From Paenibacillus glycanilyticus (lineage in GTDB: Bacteria; Bacillota; Bacilli; Paenibacillales; Paenibacillaceae): 33,269 bases of DNA. Position 1 is the first letter of the stretch. The number at the start of each line of letters is the position of its first letter. Position numbers and translations under genes: made by a program. This document shows, one piece after another, positions 9,649 through 18,520 of this stretch. The notes beneath the pieces were generated by a model that was given only the letters and a program-made list of their open reading frames with translations, was not told the origin of the DNA and did not search any database. The DNA is taken from contig NZ_BSSQ01000002.1 of assembly GCF_030161375.1 (NCBI RefSeq), positions 60,610 through 93,878 on the forward strand, written 5' to 3'.

Positions 9649-9685
9649 ACTTAAAAATAGCCTACTATAAACTTAAAAATGACCC
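9649..9685 (+). promoter_or_regulatory. Paired response-regulator boxes, kinase operon promoter
   Basis: ACTTAAAAATAGCC starts at 9649 and ACTTAAAAATGACC at 9671, 22 bp apart in direct orientation. They face away from the pair at 9582-9619, so the two divergent transcription units have separate pairs. This suggests autoregulation of the two-component system. Confidence 0.75.
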
Positions 9686-9686
9686 T

Positions 9687-9715
9687 TTTTATTCATAGAG
9701 CACTTAACATACAGT
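9687..9715 (+). promoter_or_regulatory. Predicted promoter of the kinase-regulator operon
   Basis: A weak -35 TTTTAT (9687-9692), a 17-bp spacer and -10 TACAGT (9710-9715). The poor -35 together with adjacent boxes fits an activator-dependent promoter. The leader to the kinase ATG is about 116 bases. Confidence 0.62.
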
Positions 9716-9837
9716 AGTTGAAAGTAGATACAAAACATATGGCTGCGGGGCTTTTTTCCACTTTACTGCGGTAGCATCGTTTCTTTAAGACATGTAGAAT
9801 GGATAGAAAAAGACGCTGAAACGAGGAAAAGCTGGAT

Positions 9838-11643
9838 ATGGAGAAAAGCAGGTTTTTTCTAAAGTTAAGAAATATGAAATTACAAAATAAATTAATGGCT
9901 GGATACCTTCTCGCCTGCATAATTCCTTTGTTAGTTGTAAGCGCAATCATTTTTCAGCGTTCAACATCGGGATTAGAGAACTTCTCCGAAGATTTTGCTA
10001 GTCTTTATACCTCGCAGATCAGGACTTCTTTAAATGAATTTGTGAAGGAATATGATACGGTTACGAAGTCTGTGCTTGTCGAGAACGAGTTGATTTATCA
10101 GGTTGGAGATAATACGAAGAAGTCTATAGGTGAGTTGGTTACCCAGAAGGTTGCGGTTCAGAAGCTGCTGATGAGGGTAGCTTTGCTCAAACCAGAGATT
10201 AGTACGGTGATGTTGATCAGCCGTGATAATAGTGTATTTCAGTATAGTACGGGGACTAGTACGGTGGACGAGAAGGCTTTATTGTCGCAAGAGTGGTACA
10301 AGCAGCTCCGCGGTACGGACGATACTTTTTTTATTTCCGGGTTGCATGATCGCTCCTATTACGATGATAAAGGGGAAGGTGCAATTGTTACGATAGGAAG
10401 GGTACTGTATAGCTCTGATGGGGCATATTCAGGGATGCTTCTTATAGACCTTGACCCATTCACCTTGCTACAGCTTGATAATGCTTTTGTTTTGGCTAGG
10501 GATAAGTATGGCATGCGCGTCATTCTAAGTAATCGTCAAGGGGAAATCGTCTATCATTCCGATGCAGCCAGCGGACGTATGTCTTGGACGAAGGTTTTGG
10601 AGTTAGGTGACGAAAGCGTTAAGAATACCGACAATAAGGACCAAATTACTTTAATGGGCAGCACCGAATCGGGAGATCTATCTATCCGAACGGAAATTCC
10701 ACGAGATAACCTATTCCAAAAAATTAATGAGATTAAGGGTGTTACGATAATCGTGATCCTCACGAGCTGTCTGGTCATCGCCCTCATTTCACTAGCTTTA
10801 AGCTATCGAATAACCAAACCTATCAAGGCACTGCGCAGGAGCATGAAGCAGGCGGAAATAGGGCAATATCTGCCCATAGAAACGGAACAGGCAAACGACG
10901 AAATCGGAAGCCTGGTTCACAGCTACAACAAGATGATCGTTACAATTCGATCATTGATTGAGGATGTATACATCGCGGAGATCAAGCACCGTAAAGCGAA
11001 ATTTCTTGCGCTTCAGAATCAGATCAATCCCCACATGTTATACAATACCTTGGAATCCATTCGGATGAAGGCGCTTATGAAGGATGATGAGGAAACTTCC
11101 AGCATGATTAAGATTTTGGCAAGAATGTTTCGGCTTGTCCTAGGTAAGGAAGGCAAACATCATTCTGTGAAGCATGAATTAGAGTATACGGCCAATTATT
11201 TGCAAATTCAAAATATTCGATTCGATAATAAATTCCGATTGGATATTAGAATTCCCGAGGAGATGCTGCAGTGCAGTATTATCCCACTCGTATTCCAGCC
11301 TATTGTAGAGAACAGCATCAACCATGGATTCCAAGATTATAGCCAAAGTATGGATATCGAGATTACAGGTGCCTGGACGGAAGAGGGAGAGATCCTGATT
11401 CGGATTAAGGATGGCGGGGCAGGAATGTCCGTGGACAAATATGAGGAGCTTTGCGCGCTTTTAGAAACGGTCGAATCAGATAAATACAAGCTGGAAGATA
11501 TGGAAGATAAGGTGGGTACAGGGCTTGGCCTGAAAAATATAGCTGAACGTATCAAGCTCCACTATGGGGATCAGTACTATCTGAGAATTATGCCTGGATT
11601 CGAGAACGGAACTACAGTAGAGATTCTAATCCCCAAGGTTTGA
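9838..11643 (+). CDS. YesM-type sensor histidine kinase (module 1)
   Basis: A membrane sensor kinase of 601 residues. TM1 lies at about 18-40, an extracellular Cache-like sensor domain follows to about 300, TM2 at about 302-325, then a HAMP linker. The His_kinase core has QINPHMLYNTLE with phospho-acceptor H399, and the ATPase domain has PIVENSINH (N492), KDGGAGM and GTGLGLKNI. This is the LytS/YesM class seen beside Lpl-type sugar transporters. The ATG at 9838 has GAGGAAA 8 bases upstream. The response regulator begins 40 bp downstream in the same transcript. The sensed ligand is probably a saccharide or a loaded binding protein (inference). The paired boxes upstream suggest positive feedback. 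Confidence 0.93.
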   Translation: MEKSRFFLKLRNMKLQNKLMAGYLLACIIPLLVVSAIIFQRSTSGLENFSEDFASLYTSQIRTSLNEFVKEYDTVTKSVLVENELIYQVGDNTKKSIGELVTQKVAVQKLLMRVALLKPEISTVMLISRDNSVFQYSTGTSTVDEKALLSQEWYKQLRGTDDTFFISGLHDRSYYDDKGEGAIVTIGRVLYSSDGAYSGMLLIDLDPFTLLQLDNAFVLARDKYGMRVILSNRQGEIVYHSDAASGRMSWTKVLELGDESVKNTDNKDQITLMGSTESGDLSIRTEIPRDNLFQKINEIKGVTIIVILTSCLVIALISLALSYRITKPIKALRRSMKQAEIGQYLPIETEQANDEIGSLVHSYNKMIVTIRSLIEDVYIAEIKHRKAKFLALQNQINPHMLYNTLESIRMKALMKDDEETSSMIKILARMFRLVLGKEGKHHSVKHELEYTANYLQIQNIRFDNKFRLDIRIPEEMLQCSIIPLVFQPIVENSINHGFQDYSQSMDIEITGAWTEEGEILIRIKDGGAGMSVDKYEELCALLETVESDKYKLEDMEDKVGTGLGLKNIAERIKLHYGDQYYLRIMPGFENGTTVEILIPKV

Positions 11644-11683
11644 GCAGATGGGGTGACGCAAAAGAGAGAGGACAGGTGCATCG

Positions 11684-13258
11684 ATGAAAGTGATCTTGGT
11701 GGACGACGAGAAAGTGATCGTGGACGGACTCAAAAAGATAATAGAACGTTATATTCCCGAATGCGAGGTTATTGGTGTTGCTTATAACGGTCTAGAAGGG
11801 TACAAACTTATTCAAAAACGGAAGCCGGACATTGTCATTACGGATATTCGGATGCCTCAGGCAGACGGATTAGATATGATCAATATGCTTATAGACGCAG
11901 ACTGTCAGACAAAATTTATTCTGCTGAGCGGCTATGCTGACTTCGAATACGCTCGGAAAGGCATGCAATTAGGCGTTAAATTCTATTTAAATAAGCCGGT
12001 GGAGGAACTTGAGCTTCGTGACTGTGTATGCCAAGTCATAGCGGAACTTCGCGAAAGCAGATCCAAGCTTCAGGAAGTGGATGATTTGAGGCAAGAGATT
12101 CACAGCCGTATTCAGGAAAGTGCCTTGCGGGATATTCTTGATCTAGGCAACGATAATACAGTCCAAGTGGAAGAACTGCTTCAGATCGCCGGAATACCTA
12201 CGGAGGGCAAGAGTTTTGTATGTGCTTTATTAGAATTTGATAACCACTTGGGTCACATGAAGGAGCTTGGCCTTGCTCCAGTGTTTCGACATGTTGACCG
12301 GGCTTTTGGCCGGTACGGGACTGTGTATCGATTCCGCTATTCCGGATCGCAGGCAGCTGTGGTGATTGCGCATGGTGAAGGAATCGAGTATGGGAATCTG
12401 GTACTTGCGGTACAGCGCATGAAGGAGGCAGTATTCCAAGAATCGAAGTTGTCCATGACTGTCGGAATAGGCACAGTGCAACATAAAGTATCGGATCTTA
12501 GCCAGTCCTTCGAAGAAGCTCGATATGCATTAAGCTACAAGATTATTAAGGGGATCGATGCCGTAATCCCTTTCCATGAGATCAGTAGTATTAATCGATA
12601 TCGTAATCGGGTTCCAGAAGACCTGATTGCCAAATTAGAATCAGGCATTGACAACATGGACCAAGTGGAATGTGTAGGCATCATCCGTGAGATTTTCCGC
12701 GGGATGGAAGCGGCAAGTCCAATGGATCTCCAGCTGCAGTGTCTAAATATTCTTCTATTAAGCGTGAGGAAGATGTCCTTTCAGAAGCTGGAGCAGAATG
12801 ATTTGCTCGGGCGAAATATTCTGTCCCTGGAGGGGATATCGCGATTTCGGACATTAGGAAGCTTGGAAGAATGGATGGTTCAAGTCATTCAGGAGATTAT
12901 TGCGTTCAAATTAGAGCATAATATTCCCAAGAAAAAAGATATCATTGCCGAGATCAAGGACTATGTGTCAACGCATTACGATGAGCCTATTAGTCTTGCT
13001 GACCTAGCTGCTCGTTTTTTCATCAGCCCTTATTATTTAAGCCAGTTGTTCAAACAAAAGACGGGGGATACCTATATCAACTATTTGGCGCAATGCCGAA
13101 TAGGCAAAGCGAAGGAACTGCTGGAAAAAACGGATTTGAAGGTGTACGAAATCTGCCAAAAGGTCGGATACTCGGATAAGCAGTACTTCGCCCGTTTATT
13201 TGAGAAACTAACAGGCTCCAGACCTAGTGATTACCGCAAAAACTTGCCTCGCGCATAA
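11684..13258 (+). CDS. AraC-type response regulator (YesN class, module 1)
   Basis: A 524-residue DNA-binding response regulator. The receiver domain (about 1-120) has the acidic pocket in LVDDE, phospho-acceptor D54 in DIVITDIRMP, and K104-region lysine in YLNKPVEE. A long middle region (about 150-400) ends with a degenerate GGDEF-like stretch around TVGIGTVQHKVSDLSQS. The C-terminal about 100 residues are a double AraC helix-turn-helix, with ISLADLAARFFISPYYLSQL and the closing VGYSDKQYFARLFEK motif. It is the cognate partner of the kinase directly upstream and the best candidate to bind the ACTTAAAAATGACC pairs at 9582, 9649 and 13313. A terminator follows, so the transporter genes use their own promoter. 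Confidence 0.94.
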   Translation: MKVILVDDEKVIVDGLKKIIERYIPECEVIGVAYNGLEGYKLIQKRKPDIVITDIRMPQADGLDMINMLIDADCQTKFILLSGYADFEYARKGMQLGVKFYLNKPVEELELRDCVCQVIAELRESRSKLQEVDDLRQEIHSRIQESALRDILDLGNDNTVQVEELLQIAGIPTEGKSFVCALLEFDNHLGHMKELGLAPVFRHVDRAFGRYGTVYRFRYSGSQAAVVIAHGEGIEYGNLVLAVQRMKEAVFQESKLSMTVGIGTVQHKVSDLSQSFEEARYALSYKIIKGIDAVIPFHEISSINRYRNRVPEDLIAKLESGIDNMDQVECVGIIREIFRGMEAASPMDLQLQCLNILLLSVRKMSFQKLEQNDLLGRNILSLEGISRFRTLGSLEEWMVQVIQEIIAFKLEHNIPKKKDIIAEIKDYVSTHYDEPISLADLAARFFISPYYLSQLFKQKTGDTYINYLAQCRIGKAKELLEKTDLKVYEICQKVGYSDKQYFARLFEKLTGSRPSDYRKNLPRA

Positions 13259-13273
13259 TTGGGATAAGAATGG

Positions 13274-13301
13274 AAACCACTCTATGGCAGAGTGGTTTTT
13301 T
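13274..13301 (+). terminator. Terminator after the module 1 regulator
   Basis: A perfect 10-bp stem (13274-13283 with 13289-13298), a 5-base loop and a T-run. It ends 12 bp before the boxes of the transporter promoter. Confidence 0.9.
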
Positions 13302-13312
13302 AGTTGTGTCAT

Positions 13313-13347
13313 ACTTAAAAATGACCTTGTAGAAACTTAAAAACGAC
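13313..13347 (+). promoter_or_regulatory. Paired response-regulator boxes, transporter operon promoter
   Basis: ACTTAAAAATGACC begins at 13313 and ACTTAAAAACGACT at 13335, again 22 bp apart in direct orientation. The second box ends just before the -35, as for a class II activator. The spacing to -35 and -10 equals that at the other two pairs. Confidence 0.77.
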
Positions 13348-13350
13348 TAA

Positions 13351-13379
13351 TTGAGGGAATATACCCTTCAGCTTATAGT
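13351..13379 (+). promoter_or_regulatory. Predicted promoter of the module 1 transporter/GH operon
   Basis: TTGAGG (13351-13356), a 17-bp spacer and TATAGT (13374-13379). Transcription should start near 13386, giving a leader of about 38 bases before the first permease. Confidence 0.72.
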
Positions 13380-13381
13380 TA

Positions 13382-13395
13382 TGTAAGCGAATACA
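13382..13395. promoter_or_regulatory. cre-like site (CcpA) over the transporter start site
   Basis: TGTAAGCGAATACA fits the cre consensus TGWAANCGNTNWCA with one mismatch. It overlaps the predicted transcription start, a position where CcpA would repress the whole uptake and GH operon when preferred sugars are present. Confidence 0.6.
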
Positions 13396-13423
13396 ACTAC
13401 TACTAGACGCGGGGGGAGAACAA

Positions 13424-14329
13424 GTGGGAAGAGTCAATCTTCAGAGAATGAAAGTTTACTGGCCGCTATATGCGATGGCCATTCCGGGCATCCTATTTCT
13501 AATTATTTTCAAGTATATTCCGCTGGCAGGTTCGGTGATTGCCTTTAAGGATTATTCGGTGTTTAAAGGGTTTATTGATAGTCCATGGGTAGGGTTCAAG
13601 TATTTTCATAAGTTGTTTGATTATCCGGATTTTGTCCGGGTGTTTGGAAATACGTTGTTATTAGGATTATTGAGAATTGTACTGGTATTCCCGATTCCGG
13701 TTCTGCTGGCGCTGATGATTAATGAAATTCGCAAATCTGCGCTAAAGAAAGGCGTCCAGACTGCTCTATATATCCCTCACTTTTTATCATGGGTTATCGT
13801 ATCCGGCATTGTGTTTGACATTTTCTCCTTGAGCGGATTGTTCAACATAGTATTGGGATGGTTCGGCCATGAACCGATTTTGGCTATGCAAGACAGCGCC
13901 TATTTCAGGCCGGTTTATGTGCTGACTTCCATATGGCGCGATGCTGGCTGGGGCACGGTAGTATATATGGCGGCAATCAGTGCCATCGATCCGCAATTAT
14001 ATGAATCGGCCATGATGGATGGAGCCTCCCGATTCAAACAGATTCGTCATATTACGTTCCCGCTGCTTCTTCCTACGGTACTGGTGCTATTTCTACTGGA
14101 AATCGGAAACTTCTTGGATCTGGGCTTCGATCAAGTGTTCAATCTCTTGACTCCGATGACTTACAGCGTAGGGGATATCCTCGATACTTACGTTTATCGG
14201 ACAGGTATTGAGCAAGCGCAGTATAGCTTCGCAACAGCGGTTGGCTTGTTCCAGTCGATTATCGGATTTATTCTGGTGTATATTTTTAACCGGTTATCGA
14301 AAAAAGTTTCAGATGGGGGTGTGTGGTAG
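13424..14329 (+). CDS. ABC sugar permease, LplB-like (module 1)
   Basis: A 301-residue inner permease of a CUT1-type carbohydrate importer, with about six membrane helices. The cytoplasmic EAA loop, which contacts the ATPase, reads ESAMMDGASRFKQIRHITFP (about residues 191-210). The start is a GTG with GGGGGGAG about 5 bases upstream. It overlaps the next permease gene or leaves 2 bp, depending on that gene's start, so the two are translationally coupled. No ATP-binding subunit is encoded nearby; a shared MsmX-type ATPase is expected from known relatives. Substrate is probably an oligosaccharide cut by the downstream GH43/GH42 enzymes. Confidence 0.93.
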   Translation: MGRVNLQRMKVYWPLYAMAIPGILFLIIFKYIPLAGSVIAFKDYSVFKGFIDSPWVGFKYFHKLFDYPDFVRVFGNTLLLGLLRIVLVFPIPVLLALMINEIRKSALKKGVQTALYIPHFLSWVIVSGIVFDIFSLSGLFNIVLGWFGHEPILAMQDSAYFRPVYVLTSIWRDAGWGTVVYMAAISAIDPQLYESAMMDGASRFKQIRHITFPLLLPTVLVLFLLEIGNFLDLGFDQVFNLLTPMTYSVGDILDTYVYRTGIEQAQYSFATAVGLFQSIIGFILVYIFNRLSKKVSDGGVW

Positions 14330-14331
14330 AT

Positions 14332-15201
14332 ATGTTAAAGACCAGAGGAGAGAAAACCTTCGTAGCAGCTATCACGACCCTTCTTCTGCTGTTCTCGTTT
14401 ATTGCGATCGTGCCGCTGTTGTCCGTCATCTCGATTTCTTTTAGCTCGAAGAGTGCTGTTGTACAAAATCTAGTGTCCATCTGGCCGAAGCAGTTCACCT
14501 TAGATTCTTGGAGCTACATTTTAGATCGCCCGGATTTATGGAAGTCATTCTTCCTCACGTTAGGTTCAACTGTCATTGGTACGGCCTTGGCCTTGCTTAT
14601 TACCGCCTTGCTAGCCTATCCGCTTTCGAAGGTTGAATTCCGCTGGGGCGGGGTCATCATGGTTGGTGTGGTTATCGCGATGATTTTTAAAGCACCGATC
14701 ATCCCCTATTTCCTAACTGTACGAGGGATTGGCTTGTATAATAATCCGTTGGTTCTGATTTTGCCGCATATTCTGAACCCATTTAATCTCATTATTATGA
14801 GATCCTTCTTCAAGGAGTTTCCTAAGGAGCTCGAGGAAGCGGCATTCTTGGAAGGCAGCGGTTACTTCCGAATGTTATTCCAATTCGTCCTTCCGTTGTC
14901 TAAGGCTGTGCTGGCTACACTTGCGCTGTTCTACGCGGTGGTCATATGGAATCAATTCCAGACACCGTTATTATTTCTCCAGAATACAGATTGGTTCCCA
15001 TTACAGATGAAAATCCGTCAATTTATTACGGATGATAACATTATTATGCCGGGTGCCGCTTCAACAGTTGATTTGAACTATAACGAAAGAACGTTAAGAT
15101 CAGCGACTGTCATATTCGCGATGATTCCTATCATAGCTGTGTATCCGTTCTTGCAAAGGTATTTTGTCAAAGGCGCGATGATTGGTTCTATCAAAGGATA
15201 A
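14332..15201 (+). CDS. ABC sugar permease, YtcP-like (module 1)
   Basis: The second permease subunit, about 289 residues with six predicted helices, and an EAA loop ELEEAAFLEGSGYFRMLFQF before VLP. It pairs with the LplB-like permease upstream. The ATG at 14332 is chosen because the GGGGGTG ribosome site at 14314-14320 leaves only 2 bases to the in-frame GTG at 14323; that GTG would add three residues and overlap the previous gene. The protein ends with the usual PFLQRYFVKGAMIGSIKG tail of this subfamily. The binding-protein gene follows 67 bp later. Confidence 0.93.
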   Translation: MLKTRGEKTFVAAITTLLLLFSFIAIVPLLSVISISFSSKSAVVQNLVSIWPKQFTLDSWSYILDRPDLWKSFFLTLGSTVIGTALALLITALLAYPLSKVEFRWGGVIMVGVVIAMIFKAPIIPYFLTVRGIGLYNNPLVLILPHILNPFNLIIMRSFFKEFPKELEEAAFLEGSGYFRMLFQFVLPLSKAVLATLALFYAVVIWNQFQTPLLFLQNTDWFPLQMKIRQFITDDNIIMPGAASTVDLNYNERTLRSATVIFAMIPIIAVYPFLQRYFVKGAMIGSIKG

Positions 15202-15268
15202 TTCACATTGGTTTTAAGGCATTGTGCCTAAAACATATATAAAGTCCATTTCAAGGGGGAAACATGGC

Positions 15269-16858
15269 ATGGCTATCAACAAAATCGGGGTATTGGCACT
15301 AACAGGCGCTCTTGCCGCTGCAGTATTTACCGGGTGCAGCAGCAATAATTCGGACAACTCCTCTGCTTCTTCACCTCCTGCTCCAGGACAGAGTGTTGCT
15401 CCGAAATCAGAGGAAGTCGTTGATCTTGAAGTATGGAATGGAAATAACGGCTTTAAACCGATCACCAAAGACAGCCCGCTTTATAATTTTTATAAAGAAA
15501 AGCTTGGCGTCGGCGTTATTCAACCATATGTGGAATGGAACGGAGGCACCAATTACCTCAATCAGCTGAATATTAAGATTGCAGCGAACGAAATGCCGGA
15601 CTTGTTCTTGCCGCTGCAGGGTATCGAAGACAACTTGGCTAAGAACGGAGCTATCGCCGATTTAACAGATCTCTTGCCGAAGTACGCTCCAAACGTTATG
15701 CAGGCTATTCCGCAGGAAGTGTGGGATGTCGTTAAAGCTAACGATCCTACCGGACAAGGGAAAATTTATTATATCCCGAGTGTATTGAACTATGGCAGAG
15801 AAACGGGTCTGATTCGCAAGGATTGGCTCGATAAGCTGGGACTGGAAATGCCGAAGACACAAGATGATTACGTGAAGGTGCTTGAAGCTTTCCGCGACAA
15901 GGATCCAAATGGAAATGGAATTAAGGATGAAATCCCTACCGGCGGCCGGGAACAGGCGGCTTGGATGGATCAATTATTCGCAATGTACGGAGTAGCCATG
16001 GTTGAAGGCAAGCCGGATTGGGATATTTACGATGGCAAGCTGACGTATTCTGCCGTGACGCCAAACATGAAAGCTGCGCTGGAGTTTGCCGCTAAGTTGT
16101 ATAAAGAAGGATTAATGGATAAGGAATCGCTTCTGAACAATAAGGCCAAATGGGAAGGAAAGATTGATTCCAACCTCGTCGGCAACTACTTCCATTGGGA
16201 AGAGTCGGTCAATGAACGCTTAGAAAATATCAACAAAAACAAAGGCGTGAAGGGCGATTACTCCGTTCTCCCGATTCTTGAAGTTCCAGGCTACAAAGGC
16301 TTCTATACGTTGAAGAAAATGCAGACCCCTGCTTGGGTTGTAAAGAACACCAAAGATCAGACGAAGCTTATGGCTACGTTAAAGCTATTGAATAACATGT
16401 ATGACAAAAACAATTGGAATGACTTGTACTTAGGCGTGGAGGGCATGCACTATACTATGCAGGATGGCAAAGCTACTAAGCTGCCGGACGACAAGAGTAC
16501 GCAACAGAATCTTGCTCTTTCACCCTATCTGAATGTAGCGACAGCGGACTTCTCCATTAATCTGTACAAAAACAATACTCCTGATGATAGAAAATGGGCC
16601 GTGGATCAAGGTATCCGCAATATTACAGATGCGCAGCCATACTTCAAAGACATCGCAGGTGACGGTATGCCGGCTAGCGTCTATGAAGATTACGCAGATA
16701 TTAACAATCGTACTCTCTATGTGGAATATGCCAGCAAAATTATTCTTGGCCAGTACCCGATCAGCAAATTTGATGAATTCGTAGACAAGTGGAATAAATC
16801 AGGCGGTGAAGAGGTCACACAGCGTGCTAGAGATTGGTATGCGAAGGTGCATAAATAA
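15269..16858 (+). CDS. Solute-binding lipoprotein, LplA family (module 1)
   Basis: The extracellular sugar-binding component of the importer, 529 residues. The signal peptide ends in the lipobox VFTGC with the lipidated cysteine at 23, followed by an S/N/P-rich linker. A calcium-loop-like motif DPNGNGIKDE (212-221) is characteristic of the LplA group of extracellular binding proteins. The ATG at 15269 is chosen because AAGGGGGA sits about 7 bases upstream; the frame is open for 15 more codons, which lack a ribosome site and would spoil the signal peptide. It is the third gene of the transporter operon, and an attenuator-like hairpin follows it, which would let the binding protein be made in excess of the enzymes downstream. 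Confidence 0.94.
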   Translation: MAINKIGVLALTGALAAAVFTGCSSNNSDNSSASSPPAPGQSVAPKSEEVVDLEVWNGNNGFKPITKDSPLYNFYKEKLGVGVIQPYVEWNGGTNYLNQLNIKIAANEMPDLFLPLQGIEDNLAKNGAIADLTDLLPKYAPNVMQAIPQEVWDVVKANDPTGQGKIYYIPSVLNYGRETGLIRKDWLDKLGLEMPKTQDDYVKVLEAFRDKDPNGNGIKDEIPTGGREQAAWMDQLFAMYGVAMVEGKPDWDIYDGKLTYSAVTPNMKAALEFAAKLYKEGLMDKESLLNNKAKWEGKIDSNLVGNYFHWEESVNERLENINKNKGVKGDYSVLPILEVPGYKGFYTLKKMQTPAWVVKNTKDQTKLMATLKLLNNMYDKNNWNDLYLGVEGMHYTMQDGKATKLPDDKSTQQNLALSPYLNVATADFSINLYKNNTPDDRKWAVDQGIRNITDAQPYFKDIAGDGMPASVYEDYADINNRTLYVEYASKIILGQYPISKFDEFVDKWNKSGGEEVTQRARDWYAKVHK

Positions 16859-16882
16859 TAACCGGAAAAAAAGTATGAAAGT

Positions 16883-16922
16883 TTGGAGCAGCTGTTGCAA
16901 TAAGCTGCTCCAATTATTTTTC
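16883..16922 (+). terminator. Attenuator-like terminator between binding protein and GH43
   Basis: A perfect 11-bp stem (16883-16893 with 16903-16913) and a T-rich tail lie between the lipoprotein stop and the GH43 start. No obvious promoter fits in the 20 bp that remain, so partial read-through is the likely way the GH genes are expressed. Confidence 0.8.
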
Positions 16923-16941
16923 ATAATAGGAGAACTAGAGC

Positions 16942-18486
16942 ATGAAATATACAAATCCAATTTTAAAAGGATTTTATCCTGATCCAAGTATTTGCAGGGT
17001 CAATGAAGATTATTACTTAGTAACCAGTTCATTTGGCTATTATCCGGGGGTTCCAATATTTCATAGTAAAGACATGGTGAACTGGACAATGATCGGCTAT
17101 TGCTTAACTAGGGAAAGCCAGTTGCCATTATTTCAAAGTCATGCGTCTCCTAAACGACTTGTTGGCAAGACAGGTATCTATGCTCCTACACTTAGGCATC
17201 ACAATGGCAGGTTCTATATGGTCACTACCAATCAGGCCCATTATCGCAATTTTGTCGTGTCGGCCGATCAACCGGAAGGACCTTGGTCCGATCCGGTTGA
17301 TTTAGAATGGGGGGGAATTGATCCGTCGCTCTTATTTGATGATGACGGTAAAGTTTATATTACCGGAACCCGTTCTGGACATGACGAGCCTGATGGAATC
17401 TATCAAGCCGAGATCGACCTGAAGACAGGGGAATTAGTCTCTGAACGCAGGTTAATCTGGGAAGGAACGGGTGGTTCATATCCAGAAGGGCCTCATCTCT
17501 ATCGAATCGGGAATCTTTACTACTTATTAATTGCTGAAGGGGGAACGGAATATGGTCATATGGCAACAATTGCTCGAAGTGATAATCCCTATGGCCCGTT
17601 CGAAAGCTGTCCTCACAATCCAATTCTTAGTCACAGAAATACGAATCTTCCCATACAAGCAACCGGTCATGTTGATCTAGTCCAGGCACATGATGACAGT
17701 TGGTGGGCTGTTTGCCTGGGGATCCGGCCTTATGGTTATCCGTTTCATCATAACTTAGGAAGAGAAACTTTTTTGCTTCCTGTGAAGTGGACAAATGATG
17801 GTTGGCCTGTCTTAGGTGATCATGGCCGTATACATTTAGAAATGGAAGCCCCTTCGTTTTTTGATGGGTATGCTGAAATTCCGTCTTTGCATGATCGAGA
17901 GGATTTCTCCCCTGGAAAATTAAGGTGCGAATGGAACAGTATTCGCAACTCGATAGAAGGGATATGTTCTCTTAACGATAGGCCAGGCTGGTTGGCCTTA
18001 TATGGAACGGAATTCAGCTTGGATGATATAGATGTTAAAGCTTTTGTTGGACGAAGACAGCAGGATTATTGTTGTCGAGTCAAGACTCTGCTCGATTTCT
18101 CTCTAATGGAAGAAGGGGAAGAAGCGGGCTTAACGACATTCATGAATGAGAACAGTCATTATGACATAGCCGTAACTGTAACGAACGGAAAACGGCAGAT
18201 TATATTCCGCCGCCGTATTGGTTCATTATGGAAGATTGAGCATCGCAATGAAATTGTGTCTGACCATATCATTTTAGCTATCAATGCGGATATGACCGAG
18301 TACCGATATTCCTATGCTATACCAGGCGAAGAAGAAATCGAAATCGGGACAGGGGAGGTTTTTTACCTTTCAACAGAAGTTGCCGGCGGCTATACAGGCG
18401 TTTATTTTGGGATGTACGCGTCGGGAAATGGTCATGTATGCAAAGGTCCAGCCTATTTCGATTACTTTGATTATCAAATCTTTTAA
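16942..18486 (+). CDS. GH43 glycosidase (beta-xylosidase/arabinofuranosidase type)
   Basis: A 514-residue inverting glycosidase without signal peptide, therefore cytoplasmic. The five-bladed propeller triad is visible: general base D14 in FYPDPS, pKa modulator D127 in GGIDPSLLFDDDG, and general acid E182 in SYPEGPHLY. The C-terminal about 190 residues form a beta-sandwich (GH43_C2-like) ending in GPAYFDYFDYQ, typical of two-domain beta-xylosidases such as GH43_11/12. It is the first enzyme after the attenuator. With GH42 downstream, arabinose- or xylose-decorated oligosaccharides, perhaps arabinogalactan fragments, are plausible substrates. Specificity is not readable from these motifs. Confidence 0.9.
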   Translation: MKYTNPILKGFYPDPSICRVNEDYYLVTSSFGYYPGVPIFHSKDMVNWTMIGYCLTRESQLPLFQSHASPKRLVGKTGIYAPTLRHHNGRFYMVTTNQAHYRNFVVSADQPEGPWSDPVDLEWGGIDPSLLFDDDGKVYITGTRSGHDEPDGIYQAEIDLKTGELVSERRLIWEGTGGSYPEGPHLYRIGNLYYLLIAEGGTEYGHMATIARSDNPYGPFESCPHNPILSHRNTNLPIQATGHVDLVQAHDDSWWAVCLGIRPYGYPFHHNLGRETFLLPVKWTNDGWPVLGDHGRIHLEMEAPSFFDGYAEIPSLHDREDFSPGKLRCEWNSIRNSIEGICSLNDRPGWLALYGTEFSLDDIDVKAFVGRRQQDYCCRVKTLLDFSLMEEGEEAGLTTFMNENSHYDIAVTVTNGKRQIIFRRRIGSLWKIEHRNEIVSDHIILAINADMTEYRYSYAIPGEEEIEIGTGEVFYLSTEVAGGYTGVYFGMYASGNGHVCKGPAYFDYFDYQIF

Positions 18487-18520
18487 ACCTAAAAACATAC
18501 ATTATAGAGGTGAATTTTTA

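Noticed and set aside
9649..9685. The ACTTAAAAATGACC copies as a mobile or simple repeat
   Set aside because: The exact 22-bp phasing and fixed distance to promoter elements on both strands point to regulatory sites, not repeat-element remnants.
18314..18520. N-terminal extension of the GH42 frame
   Set aside because: It overlaps the end of GH43, lacks a ribosome site, and GH42 proteins begin at the motif starting with the ATG at 18521.
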